From an uncultured Clostridia bacterium (GTDB lineage: Bacteria > Bacillota > Clostridia > Christensenellales > Borkfalkiaceae), in NCBI GenBank assembly GCA_904502225.1, contig CAJGDO010000010.1, forward strand, positions 1 to 46,687: a stretch of DNA of 46,687 nucleotides, in the 5' to 3' direction. Positions within the stretch are counted from its first letter, which is position 1; every line of letters starts with the position of its first letter. The notes beneath the pieces were generated by a model. It saw nothing but the letters and a program-made list of their open reading frames with translations, ran no database searches and was not told the DNA's origin. The translations under genes and the position numbers were made by a program. This document shows, one piece after another, positions 7,751 to 16,726 of the stretch.

Positions 7751-8150
7751 AAATAAAAAAGGTCGCTTTTGTCGCTCTTCCCGTAGGGAATTGCGACAAC
7801 TAAATAAATCCTCACGGATTTGTGATATTCGTCTAACGACGAGTGATATTGCCTACGGCAGTTATATTTGCCTATGGCAAGTTAAGGATTTATTTAATAT
7901 CACTTCTTCGAGAGAAATATAAGAACCTGCTGAAACAGACCCTTGAATTTTTCTCTCGAAAAATATAACGCAAAACTTGTTTTGCATATCACTTTTAGCC
8001 ACAAGGCTAAAAATATAACTAATATGTTTCAATTTTTTTGTGGACAAGAAAAGCACACTACATTTCACTTTTAGTGAAGTATAGTGTGCTATACTTTTGT
8101 TATGGATAAAAAATCCCTAAGCGAAGAGCCTTTTTGCGACCTTTTTATTT
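7751..8150. repeat. Gene-free hairpin array bounded by inverted ends
   Basis: This 400-bp stretch between the convergent araC-type gene and gdhA has no credible gene. Its ends are inverted copies: AAATAAAAAAGGTCGC at 7751-7766 and the complement of AAATAAAAAGGTCGC at 8136-8150, with weaker similarity continuing ~25 bp inwards. Inside are at least nine stem-loops: 7769-7799, 7806-7821, 7829-7842, 7852-7860, 7869-7880, 7907-7960, 7970-7985 (7-bp stem), 7993-8012 (8-bp stem) and 8052-8090 (long compound stem). Several are joined by recurring short linkers such as TGATATT, TATATTT, ATATCACTT and AAATATAAC. It may be a miniature mobile element, a structured RNA, or an elaborate convergent terminator region. 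Confidence 0.65.
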
Positions 8151-8159
8151 GTTTAATTA

Positions 8160-9506
8160 TTAAACGTTGCCTTGTGATTTCATTGCTTCTGCAACTTTGA
8201 TAAAGCCTGCAATGTTTGCACCTGCCATATAGTTGCCTGGCATTCCGTATTCTTTTGACGCATCATCACAAGCCTTGAAAATGCTTCTCATAATAGCGTG
8301 GAGTTTTTCATCAACTTCTTCAAAAGTCCAAGAAAGTCTCATACTATTTTGTGTCATTTCTAAACCAGAAGTTGCAACGCCACCTGCGTTTGCTGCTTTT
8401 GCTGGGCCATAGAGCAAGCCGTTTGATAAGTATGTGTCGATTGCCTCTGGGGTTGATGGCATATTTGCACCTTCTGAAACAACTTTACAGCCGTTCTTAA
8501 CAAGGATTTTTGCACTTTCGCCGTCAATTTCGTTTTGTGTTGCACAAGGAAGTGCTATATCACAAGGAATTGTCCAGATGCCTTTGCAACCTTCGTGATA
8601 TTCAGCGTTTGGACGGTAAGAAAGATATTCTTTAATTCTCTTTCTTTCAACTTCTTTGATTTGTTTAACAGCGTTAAGGTCGATACCGTCTTTATCGTAA
8701 ATATAGCCGTTGCTATCGCTCATTGCAACAACTTTTGCACCGTATTCAGTTGCCTTTTCGCAAGCGTAAATTGCAACGTTGCCTGAACCAGAAACTAAAA
8801 CGGTTTTACCTTCAAAACTTGTGCCGTTTGCTTGGAGCATTTCGTTGGTGAAATAGCATAAGCCATAACCGGTTGCTTGTTTTCTTGCAAGTGAGCCACC
8901 ATAGTGTAAACCTTTACCAGTCAACACGCCAACCCATTCGTTTTTAATTCTCTTATATTGACCAAACATAAAGCCGATTTCTCTTGCACCTGTGCCGATA
9001 TCGCCCGCTGGAACGTCAAGGTCAGCACCGATATGTCTGTAAAGTTCGGTCATAAAACTTTGGCAGAAATTCATAATTTCGTTATCTGACTTGCCTTTTG
9101 GGTCAAAGTCAGAGCCACCCTTACCACCACCCATAGGAAGTGTTGTTAAACTGTTCTTAAAGGTTTGTTCAAAACCCAAGAACTTGATGATATTTAAGTT
9201 TACTGATGGGTGAAGTCTGATACCACCCTTATATGGACCAATAGCAGAGTTGAATTGAACTCTAAAGCCCCTATTAACGTGCATTTTGCCGTTATCATCA
9301 ACCCAAGGAACTCTAAAAATAATTTGTCTTTCAGGTTCAACGATTCTTTCTAAAACGCCTGCATCAACAAGGTCTTGTCTCTTTTCAATAACAGGTTCAA
9401 GTGTTGCAAAAACTTCGGTCACGGCTTGGATAAATTCAGGCTCGTTTGCGTTTCTTTGCTCGGTTCTTTTTAAAAGGTCAAGTAAATATTGATTTTTAAT
9501 TTCCAT
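8160..9506 (-). CDS. gdhA: Glutamate dehydrogenase (NADP-type, hexameric)
   Basis: The 448-residue length and sequence fit the hexameric bacterial enzyme that interconverts 2-oxoglutarate plus ammonia and glutamate. Seen: FNSAIGPYKGGIRLHPSVN, the active-site PMGGGKGGSDFDPKGKSD, VPAGDIGTGAREIGFMFGQY, the nucleotide-binding GKTVLVSGSGNVAIY, and the C-terminal GGVATSGLEMTQNS. It is monocistronic, preceded by GGAGGATG, and convergent with the araC-type gene across the hairpin array. In an anaerobe it may serve assimilation or glutamate fermentation; NADP preference is inferred from overall family resemblance. Confidence 0.95.
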   Translation of the reverse strand: MEIKNQYLLDLLKRTEQRNANEPEFIQAVTEVFATLEPVIEKRQDLVDAGVLERIVEPERQIIFRVPWVDDNGKMHVNRGFRVQFNSAIGPYKGGIRLHPSVNLNIIKFLGFEQTFKNSLTTLPMGGGKGGSDFDPKGKSDNEIMNFCQSFMTELYRHIGADLDVPAGDIGTGAREIGFMFGQYKRIKNEWVGVLTGKGLHYGGSLARKQATGYGLCYFTNEMLQANGTSFEGKTVLVSGSGNVAIYACEKATEYGAKVVAMSDSNGYIYDKDGIDLNAVKQIKEVERKRIKEYLSYRPNAEYHEGCKGIWTIPCDIALPCATQNEIDGESAKILVKNGCKVVSEGANMPSTPEAIDTYLSNGLLYGPAKAANAGGVATSGLEMTQNSMRLSWTFEEVDEKLHAIMRSIFKACDDASKEYGMPGNYMAGANIAGFIKVAEAMKSQGNV

Positions 9507-9554
9507 TTTTTCATCCTCCGAATATAAACATAATATACTTTATTATTTTTTCAA

Positions 9555-9583
9555 ATTATATCACATTTTTATCAAAAGTATAA
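9555..9583 (-). promoter_or_regulatory. Putative gdhA promoter
   Basis: TATAAT (9555-9560, minus strand) with a weak TTATAC at the -35 position 17 bp upstream. It lies 49 bp before the gdhA ATG. The AT richness of the gap makes other choices possible. Confidence 0.35.
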
Positions 9584-9649
9584 AATGTTTTTTACTACTT
9601 TTTTCAATTATTTTATTATAAATTATATAATTTTTATTTATATTTTATC

Positions 9650-10771
9650 TTAAAAGCATTGTTGAAGGTCAACGAATATTGCAAACAGCAAAAGTGCAAA
9701 TAGCCCGATTGTGTGGATAAGCCCTTCAACCCTTCTGTTAAGTGGCTTTTTCCTAATCCCTTCAATAGCGGTGAAAACCACCCTTGAACCGTCAAGTGCT
9801 GGTATTGGCAACAAGTTAAACACTGCCAAGTTGACGCCTATAAACGAGGTCATATTGAGTATTTGCCTAAACCCGCCAATCTTAATGGCGTTTGCCGTCA
9901 CCGATATAGTTGTGACCGTGCCACCAAGCGAACTTATGCCCAACGCACCCGTTAGCAGTTGCCCTAAAACCTTAAACACCGTTCCTGCAAGCATAAGCGA
10001 ATATTCAAAACTTCTGCCCAAGGTTTGAAAAAAACCAAACCTTATGCTAGTTGAATATAGCCCGCCGTTTTGCAAAACGCCGTTTTCATCAACTTCATAG
10101 TAAAAACCAAGTGCTGAATAAAGCCCTTTTATATCTTCTATGTTTTCAAAATCGGTGGACTGCCTTAACTGAATTTTAACTTTTACGTCCTTTCCCTTTC
10201 GCCTAACTTCAAAATCAATTAAGTCGCCCTCTTTTTTGTCTTCAACCGCACTCATAAGGTCGGTCAGCATATAAACGTTTTTGCCGTTTGCCGTTAAGAT
10301 AATATCTTTTTCTTGAAACTGATATTGACTTTCAATAGTATTTGTCGGTTGCATTTTATATGCCACCAAAGTCGTTTGACCATAAACGCCAAACATAAGC
10401 ATTATAACAAAAAGTGCCAAAAGATAATTCATAAATGCACCTGAAACAAGCACTATTATCCTTTGCCACCATTTTTTATTGTTGAACGCTGTTGGGTCGG
10501 CACTATCTTCATCTTCGCCACGAAAGGCACAAAAGCCACCGATAGGGAACGCCCTTAACGAAAACAGTTCGCCGTTCTTCTTTTTCCTAGAAAAAAGTTT
10601 TGGGCCAAAGCCTATGGCAAATTCGTCAATGCCAAACTTGAAAATCTTTCCCGCAATATAATGCCCAAACTCGTGCACTGTTATCATCACAAGCAAAATC
10701 AAGATTGCAAGTGCGATATAGCCGATATATGCCATCACTTGTGAAAAAGACGCTAAAAATAAAACTCCCAT
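9650..10771 (-). CDS. rseP: RIP metalloprotease RseP (site-2 protease)
   Basis: An integral membrane zinc protease (M50) that cuts transmembrane anti-sigma factors or peptides within the bilayer. The 373-residue protein has the catalytic HEFGH (residues 33-37) in its first membrane segment, GFGPKLFSRKKKNGE nearby, a PDZ-like region around residues 130-215, and the second metal-site motif NLLPIPALDGSRV near the C-terminus, followed by a last hydrophobic segment. Its ATG overlaps the dxr stop by one base (TAATG), so the two are translationally coupled. It is the last gene of the pyrH-frr-uppS-cdsA-dxr-rseP run, the order common in Bacillota. Confidence 0.94.
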   Translation of the reverse strand: MGVLFLASFSQVMAYIGYIALAILILLVMITVHEFGHYIAGKIFKFGIDEFAIGFGPKLFSRKKKNGELFSLRAFPIGGFCAFRGEDEDSADPTAFNNKKWWQRIIVLVSGAFMNYLLALFVIMLMFGVYGQTTLVAYKMQPTNTIESQYQFQEKDIILTANGKNVYMLTDLMSAVEDKKEGDLIDFEVRRKGKDVKVKIQLRQSTDFENIEDIKGLYSALGFYYEVDENGVLQNGGLYSTSIRFGFFQTLGRSFEYSLMLAGTVFKVLGQLLTGALGISSLGGTVTTISVTANAIKIGGFRQILNMTSFIGVNLAVFNLLPIPALDGSRVVFTAIEGIRKKPLNRRVEGLIHTIGLFALLLFAIFVDLQQCF

Positions 10772-11907
10772 TATACTCCAAATAAAAAATTAACGTAATT
10801 TCTTGCGAACTTATCGGCTTCTTGCAAGTCTTCAAGATGAACGTGGTGCGAACCGTCAAAGGCTTGAAGTGCACCGTATATCCCCTTATATATATCGTTA
10901 TAGCCGATTTTATCTTGTAAGAAAAGATTAACCGCTTGCTCGTTTGCACCGTTTGCAACGGCAGGATAAAGCCCACCACTCTTTGCACTTTGTAAGATTA
11001 AATCAAAACAAGGAAATCTCTTATTATCAATCTTTTCAAAAGTAAGGCTACCTAATGAAGCGAAGTCTAAACTGTTCACAGTTGGCGTTAGCCTTTCAGG
11101 GTAAGAAAGTGCAAGTTGGATTGCCAAACGCATATCTGGATAACTCATTTGTGCCAAAACCGAATTATCATTTAACTCTACCATAGAGTGTATGATACTT
11201 TGCCTATGAATTATAACGTCAATCTTGTCAAAAGTGGTGTTATAAAGCCATTTTGCCTCAACAACTTCAAACGCCTTATTAATTAAGGTTGTGCAATCTA
11301 TTGTAATTTTATTGCCCATTTGCCAATTTGGGTGGATAAGTGCATCTTTTGCCTTTAATGATGCCATTTCTTCTAAAGTTTTATCCCTAAAAGCACCACC
11401 GCTTGCCGTTAAAATTATTTTTTTAAACGGAGCGTCAAAATCAAAGTTAAGTGCTTGCCAAACGGCAGAGTGCTCGCTGTCGATAGGGGCGATTTTAACC
11501 CCTTTTTCTTTGGCTTTTTGCATAACCAAACTGCCCCCGACAACCAAACTTTCTTTATTTGCAAGGGCGATGTTTTTTCCCTTTTCTATTGCGTCTAAAA
11601 CGGCAATTATTCCCTTAAACCCAACAAGTGCCACAACCACTATATCCGCCTCTTCAACTATGGCGTTTGTAAAGGCGTTTTCACCAAAGAAAAAGTCAGT
11701 GTTAAACTGGCAAATCTTGTCTTTTTCTATTTGTGTGGCAAGCGTTGCCACTTTTGGTTTAAAATAAGCGACTTGAGATAAAAATTCGCCCACATTATTT
11801 CCACCTGCGAGCGATATTATTTCAAATTTATCGGGGTGGTTTTTAACAACGTCAAGCGTTTGTTTTCCTATTGAACCCGTGCTTCCGATAAGAGCAATCT
11901 TTTTCAT
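10771..11907 (-). CDS. dxr: 1-deoxy-D-xylulose 5-phosphate reductoisomerase
   Basis: Dxr commits DXP to isoprenoid synthesis, making 2-C-methyl-D-erythritol 4-phosphate with NADPH. The 378-residue sequence has the nucleotide-binding GSTGSIGKQT (8-17), LANKESLVVGG with NKES at 117-120, the metal and substrate motif DSEHSA (143-148), and HPNWQMGNKITID. It sits between cdsA and rseP and is overlapped by the rseP start. It feeds UppS two genes upstream with isoprenyl units for cell-wall carrier lipid. Confidence 0.96.
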   Translation of the reverse strand: MKKIALIGSTGSIGKQTLDVVKNHPDKFEIISLAGGNNVGEFLSQVAYFKPKVATLATQIEKDKICQFNTDFFFGENAFTNAIVEEADIVVVALVGFKGIIAVLDAIEKGKNIALANKESLVVGGSLVMQKAKEKGVKIAPIDSEHSAVWQALNFDFDAPFKKIILTASGGAFRDKTLEEMASLKAKDALIHPNWQMGNKITIDCTTLINKAFEVVEAKWLYNTTFDKIDVIIHRQSIIHSMVELNDNSVLAQMSYPDMRLAIQLALSYPERLTPTVNSLDFASLGSLTFEKIDNKRFPCFDLILQSAKSGGLYPAVANGANEQAVNLFLQDKIGYNDIYKGIYGALQAFDGSHHVHLEDLQEADKFARNYVNFLFGV

Positions 11908-11918
11908 AAATTTTTTCC

Positions 11919-12746
11919 TTAAACGAATAAGAACATTATATATATAACGAGCATAACGAACATTGTTCCGTCAATTCTGTCAAGCACGCCACCGTGCCCT
12001 GGCATAATTTTGCCCATATCTTTTATATTAACTTTTCTTTTGATAAAACTTTCAAAAAGGTCCCCAAAAATATTTGCAATACTTGCGATAACGCCTAAAA
12101 TTAAAAAGAACATTACAGGCGAACCAACGTTAAGTTGTGGCTTAAATATAAAATATACTATAATGCTTGATACTATACCGCCAATCGTTCCACCAATTGC
12201 ACCCGACCAAGTTTTTTTAGGGCTTAACCTTGGGCAAAGTTTTTTGCCACCAATTAAACTGCCCACAAAATACGCAAAGGTGTCTGAAATCGGCGAAATC
12301 ACAAATGCAAGGATAAGCATTATAAATGCGTTTGCAGTTGTGCCGTTTGTTAAAAACATTAGGTATAATAAAAGCCCTGGATAAACGTATAAAAGTATTG
12401 TCCAAAACAAAGTGGTTGGCTGTGCATTATAAACCATTGCAAGCACCAAATTTATTATTGTCATCAATGCAAATAAGTATATAACGGCAAGTTTTCCATA
12501 CCCAATAAACAATATATGTTCACATATATAATATGTAGGTATAAGTGCTAAAGCATATAAAATTGATAAAATAAAAGAGCCTTTTATGGTCAACTTTTTG
12601 GTTGCTCTTGCCATTTCAAACGTGCCGACAACCATTAAAAAGTATATAAACAAATCAAAAATTTTATAGTCAACAAGTTGTCTTAACAAGAAAAACGCTA
12701 GCAATATTCCAACGTAAACCGTGCCACTTATAATTCTCTTTTGCAT
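11919..12746 (-). CDS. cdsA: Phosphatidate cytidylyltransferase
   Basis: CdsA is the membrane enzyme making CDP-diacylglycerol from phosphatidate and CTP. The 275-residue protein is strongly hydrophobic, with about eight predicted membrane segments. It carries the family region SPISDTFAYFVGSLIGGKK, the LSPKKTWSGAIGG block, and near the end IMPGHGGVLDRIDGTMF, the metal-binding signature. It lies 2 bp after uppS and 11 bp before dxr, within the conserved envelope cluster. Confidence 0.95.
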   Translation of the reverse strand: MQKRIISGTVYVGILLAFFLLRQLVDYKIFDLFIYFLMVVGTFEMARATKKLTIKGSFILSILYALALIPTYYICEHILFIGYGKLAVIYLFALMTIINLVLAMVYNAQPTTLFWTILLYVYPGLLLYLMFLTNGTTANAFIMLILAFVISPISDTFAYFVGSLIGGKKLCPRLSPKKTWSGAIGGTIGGIVSSIIVYFIFKPQLNVGSPVMFFLILGVIASIANIFGDLFESFIKRKVNIKDMGKIMPGHGGVLDRIDGTMFVMLVIYIMFLFV

Positions 12747-12748
12747 AT

Positions 12749-13435
12749 CTAAACCTTCCCAAAACGGCGATTTCTTTTTGAAAATTCTTCAATCGCCTTA
12801 TCAAATTCTTCTTTCTTAAAATCAGGCCACAAAACGTCGGTAAAATATAGTTCACTGTATGCACCTTGATATAACAAGAAGTTAGAAAGCCTTTTTTCCC
12901 CACCCGTTCTAATGATAAGGTCAACCTCGCCACAATCAGCAGTGTCAAGACTTTCTAATATGGCCTTTTCAGTGATTTCTTTATTTTCTAAAATAAGTTT
13001 ATTAACCGCCCTAACGATTTCGCCCCTGCCACCATAGTTAAGGGCAATGTTTAAGTATCGGTCGGTGTTGGCTTTAGACATTTCTTCACACTCGCTAATC
13101 AACTTAACAAGGTTTTCTGAAAGGTTTTCACGACTTCCAATAATGCTTAATCTTACGCCGTTTTTAACCACCTTTTTTATAAACTTTTTTAGGTATTGTT
13201 CAATAAGTTTCATCAACTTATCCACTTCTTCAACTGGGCGTGCCCAATTTTCAGAAGAGAAAGCGTAAAGCGTCAACGCCTTAACACCACTCTTAAAAGC
13301 GTGTGAAACTATTGTATCCACGTTTTTTGAGCCAACTTGATGCCCGTATGAACGGTTTTTGTTGCGGAGTTTTGCCCACCTTCCGTTCCCGTCCATAATT
13401 ATCCCAACGTGCTTTGGCAAATTGCTAATTTCCAT
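12749..13435 (-). CDS. uppS: Isoprenyl transferase / undecaprenyl diphosphate synthase
   Basis: This cis-prenyltransferase builds the C55 carrier lipid used for peptidoglycan and for the polysaccharide locus in this window. The 228-residue sequence shows HVGIIMDGNGRWAK, with the catalytic aspartate D15 in DGNGRW, then LTLYAFSSENWARP, and the C-terminal LIIRTGGEKRLSNFLLYQ and ELYFTDVLWPDF. The common RxSNF motif appears here as RLSNF. Its ATG overlaps the frr stop by one base. Confidence 0.95.
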   Translation of the reverse strand: MEISNLPKHVGIIMDGNGRWAKLRNKNRSYGHQVGSKNVDTIVSHAFKSGVKALTLYAFSSENWARPVEEVDKLMKLIEQYLKKFIKKVVKNGVRLSIIGSRENLSENLVKLISECEEMSKANTDRYLNIALNYGGRGEIVRAVNKLILENKEITEKAILESLDTADCGEVDLIIRTGGEKRLSNFLLYQGAYSELYFTDVLWPDFKKEEFDKAIEEFSKRNRRFGKV

Positions 13436-14010
13436 TATACAGATAAAATATCCTTTTCTTTGTCAGCACAAAGTTTGTCAATTTTGTCGATAGATTCAGA
13501 AATAACCTTATCAACGTCCTTTTCACAAGTTGCGTGTTCGTCTTCTGAAAGTTCTTTGTTGTTCTTCATTTTCTTTAACGCATCCATAGCATCACGGCGA
13601 ATGTTTCTAACAGCAACCTTGCTATCTTCTGCCATTTTCTTAATTTGCTTAACCAAGTCTTTTCTTCTTTCTTCGGTTAATGCTGGGAAAACAAGTCTTA
13701 TAACCTTACCGTCGTTTACAGGTGTTATGCCAAGGTTTTCAGCAAGAAGTTGCTTTTCAATAACTTTAAGCATTGATGCATCCCAAGGTGCGATAACCAA
13801 GCATCTGCCTTCAACAACAGAAAGGTTGCCCACTTGGTTGATTGGCGTTGGTGAGCCGTAATAGTCAACCAAAACCTTATCTAAAATATGTGGGTTTGCT
13901 CTGCCTGCTCTAATGGTAATATATTCACTGTTAAGAACTGAAACGGTTTTGTCAGTCCTTTCCATTGTTTCCATCATAATCATTTCAAATTGTTCGTTTT
14001 CGATAGCCAT
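13435..14010 (-). CDS. frr: Ribosome recycling factor
   Basis: Frr splits post-termination ribosomes together with EF-G. The 191-residue protein is close to the usual ~185. It shows RAGRANPHILDKVLVDYYG, typical of the family's first helix-hinge region, and EERRKDLVKQIKKMAEDSKV then VAVRNIRRDA in the second. It lies between pyrH (32 bp upstream) and uppS (1-bp overlap). The start is supported by GGAGAAATATT before the ATG at 14010. Confidence 0.96.
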   Translation of the reverse strand: MAIENEQFEMIMMETMERTDKTVSVLNSEYITIRAGRANPHILDKVLVDYYGSPTPINQVGNLSVVEGRCLVIAPWDASMLKVIEKQLLAENLGITPVNDGKVIRLVFPALTEERRKDLVKQIKKMAEDSKVAVRNIRRDAMDALKKMKNNKELSEDEHATCEKDVDKVISESIDKIDKLCADKEKDILSV

Positions 14011-14042
14011 AATATTTCTCCTTTTTTGCGATTAGTTATATT

Positions 14043-14750
14043 TTATTTAATAAGCGTGCCGATTTTTTCGCCACATACTGCACGAAGAAGTGCATTTTCT
14101 TCAAATAAGCCGAAAGCCAAAACTTTTATGTTGTTTTCTTTACAAAGTGTTATTGCAGTGGTGTCCATAGCCTTTAATTCTTTTTCAATATATTCTTTAT
14201 AAGAAACTTCTTCAAGTTTTTTAGCATTTGGATTAACCCTTGGGTCTGAATCGTAAATACCGTCAACGTTCTTTGCAAGTAAAAGCACGTCTGCATTGAT
14301 ATCTGCGGCTCTTAAAGCGGCAGCCGTGTCTGTTGTAAAGTGTGGGTTGCCCGTTCCGCAAGCAAAAATAACAACTCTGCCTTTGCCCAAGTGCGAAACA
14401 GCCCTTCTTAAAATATATGGTTCAGCAACTTTTATAATGTCGATTGCAGTTTGAACTCTGGTTTGAACGCCCTTTCTTTCCAATGCGTCTTGAATACCCA
14501 ATGCGTTGATAACGGTTGCAAGCATACCCATGTGGTCTGCCGTTGCACTGTCCATTTCCTTGCCTTGTCTGCCACGCCAGAAGTTGCCACCACCAACGAC
14601 AATGCCTATTTCAACGCCAAGGTCTTTAACCATTTTAATTTGGTCGGTAATTTGACTTAAAACTTGTTCGTCAATCCCGTTTCCGTTTGCACCTGCAAGT
14701 GCTTCACCAGAAAGTTTTATTATAACTCTTTTGTAAACTGCTTTTTGCAT
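14043..14750 (-). CDS. pyrH: UMP kinase
   Basis: PyrH phosphorylates UMP to UDP and is the hexameric bacterial type of the amino-acid-kinase fold. The 235-residue sequence shows IIKLSGEALAG (10-20), IGIVVGGGNFWRGRQG, DHMGMLATVINALGIQDAL, the LRRAVSHLGKGRVVIF region and NVDGIYDSDPRVNPNAKK. It heads the operon and has its own promoter 41-69 bp upstream. AAGGAG precedes the ATG. Confidence 0.96.
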   Translation of the reverse strand: MQKAVYKRVIIKLSGEALAGANGNGIDEQVLSQITDQIKMVKDLGVEIGIVVGGGNFWRGRQGKEMDSATADHMGMLATVINALGIQDALERKGVQTRVQTAIDIIKVAEPYILRRAVSHLGKGRVVIFACGTGNPHFTTDTAAALRAADINADVLLLAKNVDGIYDSDPRVNPNAKKLEEVSYKEYIEKELKAMDTTAITLCKENNIKVLAFGLFEENALLRAVCGEKIGTLIK

Positions 14751-14790
14751 AAAAGTTTCTCCTTTTTTTAAGGTTTAATCATTCCTAGAT

Positions 14791-14819
14791 ATTATATACT
14801 ATTTTTCATCTTTTGTCCA
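14791..14819 (-). promoter_or_regulatory. Promoter of the pyrH-frr-uppS-cdsA-dxr-rseP operon
   Basis: Minus strand TGGACA (14814-14819), 17 bp, TATAAT (14791-14796), 41 bp before the pyrH ATG. Confidence 0.75.
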
Positions 14820-14872
14820 TAGTAAAAACTAATTAGGTTTAAAAAACCTAAAATTTTTATCTTATTATCAAA

Positions 14873-14907
14873 AAAAAGCACCCCTTTACTTATAAAGTGG
14901 TGCTTTA
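14873..14907 (-). terminator. Terminator of the short-chain dehydrogenase gene
   Basis: On the minus strand AAGCACCACTTTA and TAAAGGGGTGCTT form a ~13-bp stem (one mismatch) followed by a T-run, directly after the SDR stop. Confidence 0.85.
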
Positions 14908-14911
14908 AAAT

Positions 14912-15691
14912 TTATTTTCTTTTATTAAGTTTTTGTTGGTTTAACCAATAACTCATTACAAAAGAGTGTGGCAAAATTTTGGCTAAAAGCATATTAAATC
15001 TTGCAATAAAACCAAACTTGCTAACGTCCTTTTTCTTTTTAGCGTCCTTAAACGCCCTTTTAACAATTTGCTCTGACTTATACATTGCAACGTATTTTTT
15101 AACAACTGCGTTTTTATCTTGTTTAACAGCCCTGTCAAAAAATTCGGTTTTTGTCCAGAACGGGCAAACAGCCGTTGTATAAATGCCTTGATTTTTAAAT
15201 TCCCTATTAAGCGAGCGAGAAAAACTTAAAACAAAGGCTTTTGACGCTGCATAAACGTTAATATATGGCACGGGTTGCATTGATGCAACCGATGCAATGT
15301 TGATAATATTAGAGTTTTTGGTCATATATGGAATTGATGCTTGGCACATATAAACAACGGCTTTGCAGTTAAGGTCAATCATATTAAGGTTGACGCTCTC
15401 TTCCACTTCATCAGTCCTACAAAACTTGCCAAAACCACTGCAATTTATTAGAAGTTTTATTTCAGGCTTAACTTCTTCTAATAACTTTTTATATTGGTTT
15501 AACGCATCTTCTTTTGAAAGGTCCAAACTTAACACTCTGCAAGGAACGTTAAGTTCTTTTGCCACTTCTTTTAGCCTATCTTCACGCCTTGCGACAAGCC
15601 AAACTTCATCAAAACTGCCAAACGTGTTAAGTTTAAGGGCAAACTCTTTGCCCATTCCGCTTGATGCACCTGTAATTACTGCAACTTTCAT
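14912..15691 (-). CDS. Short-chain dehydrogenase/reductase (SDR) of unknown substrate
   Basis: A classical SDR of 259 residues. The cofactor motif is ITGASSGMGKEF (6-17); catalytic residues are S134, Y147 and K151 in the YxxxK motif. The usual NNAG block reads NCSG (83-86). WLVARREDRL after beta-2 suggests NADP(H) preference. A hydrophobic C-terminal stretch could favour membrane association, as in DltE/YqjQ-like SDRs. It has its own promoter and terminator and interrupts the usual tsf-pyrH adjacency. Substrate unknown. Confidence 0.85.
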   Translation of the reverse strand: MKVAVITGASSGMGKEFALKLNTFGSFDEVWLVARREDRLKEVAKELNVPCRVLSLDLSKEDALNQYKKLLEEVKPEIKLLINCSGFGKFCRTDEVEESVNLNMIDLNCKAVVYMCQASIPYMTKNSNIINIASVASMQPVPYINVYAASKAFVLSFSRSLNREFKNQGIYTTAVCPFWTKTEFFDRAVKQDKNAVVKKYVAMYKSEQIVKRAFKDAKKKKDVSKFGFIARFNMLLAKILPHSFVMSYWLNQQKLNKRK

Positions 15692-15721
15692 TTTTTATTT
15701 CCCCTTTTTTTACTTAAAAAT

Positions 15722-15750
15722 ATTTTAGTATATTTATTAACTTTTGTCAA
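15722..15750 (-). promoter_or_regulatory. Promoter of the SDR gene
   Basis: Minus strand TTGACA (15745-15750), 17 bp, TAAAAT (15722-15727), 31 bp upstream of the ATG; AAGGGG serves as ribosome binding site. Confidence 0.75.
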
Positions 15751-15761
15751 AGAAATAAAAC

Positions 15762-15790
15762 AAAAACGCCACTTAAAAAGTGGCGTTTTA
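15762..15790 (-). terminator. Terminator of rpsB-tsf
   Basis: AAAACGCCACTT and AAGTGGCGTTTT form a perfect 12-bp stem with a short T-rich loop and T-rich tail on the minus strand, 17 bp after tsf. Confidence 0.88.
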
Positions 15791-15806
15791 ATAATTTTAG
15801 TTAAAA

Positions 15807-16700
15807 TTATTTCTTCATTTGTGCTTCAACTTCTGCAGCGAAATCGTCGTTTCTCTTTTCTAAACCTTCGCCCATTTCAAAGCGTGTGAAACGTTTGATT
15901 GAAATTTCTTTGCCCATCTTTACACCGCAATCTTTAACAAGTTTTTCGATTGTAAGGCTTGGGTCCTTAACGAATGCTTGACGGAGCAAGCAGTTTTCAT
16001 CATAGTACTTGTTGATTTTACCTTCAACCATCTTGTTGATAACCATTTCTGGTTTTGATGCAAGTTTAGGGTCGTTTTTGATTTGAGCAAGTAAAATTTC
16101 TTTTTCGTGTTCAACAACGTCTGCTGGCACTTCATCTGCAACCAAATATAAAGGTTTTGCAGCAGCAATTTGAAGTGCAACGTCGTGTGCTAATTCTTTT
16201 GCGATTGGGCAATCACAACCTTCAACTTCAACTAAAACGCCAACTTTACCACCCATGTGGATATAACTTTCAATTAAACCGTTTGATGCAGTGTATTTTG
16301 CAAAACGACGGATAGCGATTTTTTCACCGATTTTTGCTGTTGCATTAACAGTTTCTTCGTTTTTAGCAGCAACAAGTTCTTCGATTGTTTGAACGTCGTT
16401 ATTTACAACATATTCAGCAACGCCTGCAACGAAGTCTAAATATTGACTTCCCTTTGCAACGAAGTCTGTTTCACAGTTAACTTCTACTAATGCACCGGTT
16501 TTGCCTTCAACTTTAGCAAGAACAACGCCTTCTGCAGCAATTCTTGATGCCTTTTTAGCAGCAGTTGCAATACCCTTTTCTCTTAAAAAGTCAACTGCCT
16601 TTTCCATATCACCGTTGCATTCGGTTAATGCTTTTTTACAGTCAGCAACACCAGCACCGGTCTTTTTACGAAGTTCCATTATATCTTGATTTGTAAACAT
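15807..16700 (-). CDS. tsf: Translation elongation factor Ts
   Basis: EF-Ts regenerates EF-Tu-GTP. The 297-residue protein starts MFTNQDIMELRKKTGAG followed by VADCKKALTECNGDMEKAV, the N-terminal UBA-like domain, then LVEVNCETDFVAKG, the EF-Tu-contacting TDFVA motif near residue 80. It follows rpsB by 26 bp, the universal pairing, and ends at a strong terminator. Confidence 0.97.
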   Translation of the reverse strand: MFTNQDIMELRKKTGAGVADCKKALTECNGDMEKAVDFLREKGIATAAKKASRIAAEGVVLAKVEGKTGALVEVNCETDFVAKGSQYLDFVAGVAEYVVNNDVQTIEELVAAKNEETVNATAKIGEKIAIRRFAKYTASNGLIESYIHMGGKVGVLVEVEGCDCPIAKELAHDVALQIAAAKPLYLVADEVPADVVEHEKEILLAQIKNDPKLASKPEMVINKMVEGKINKYYDENCLLRQAFVKDPSLTIEKLVKDCGVKMGKEISIKRFTRFEMGEGLEKRNDDFAAEVEAQMKK

Positions 16701-16726
16701 TTTTGTATCTCCCTTAACGTTTAATA

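Noticed and set aside
7862..8068. 68-codon minus-strand open frame in the hairpin array
   Set aside because: It runs through several stem-loops and has no ribosome binding site or protein-like composition.
10626..10988. 120-codon minus-strand frame across the rseP/dxr junction
   Set aside because: It overlaps two certain genes in another frame; the dxr/rseP reading frames are fully conserved.
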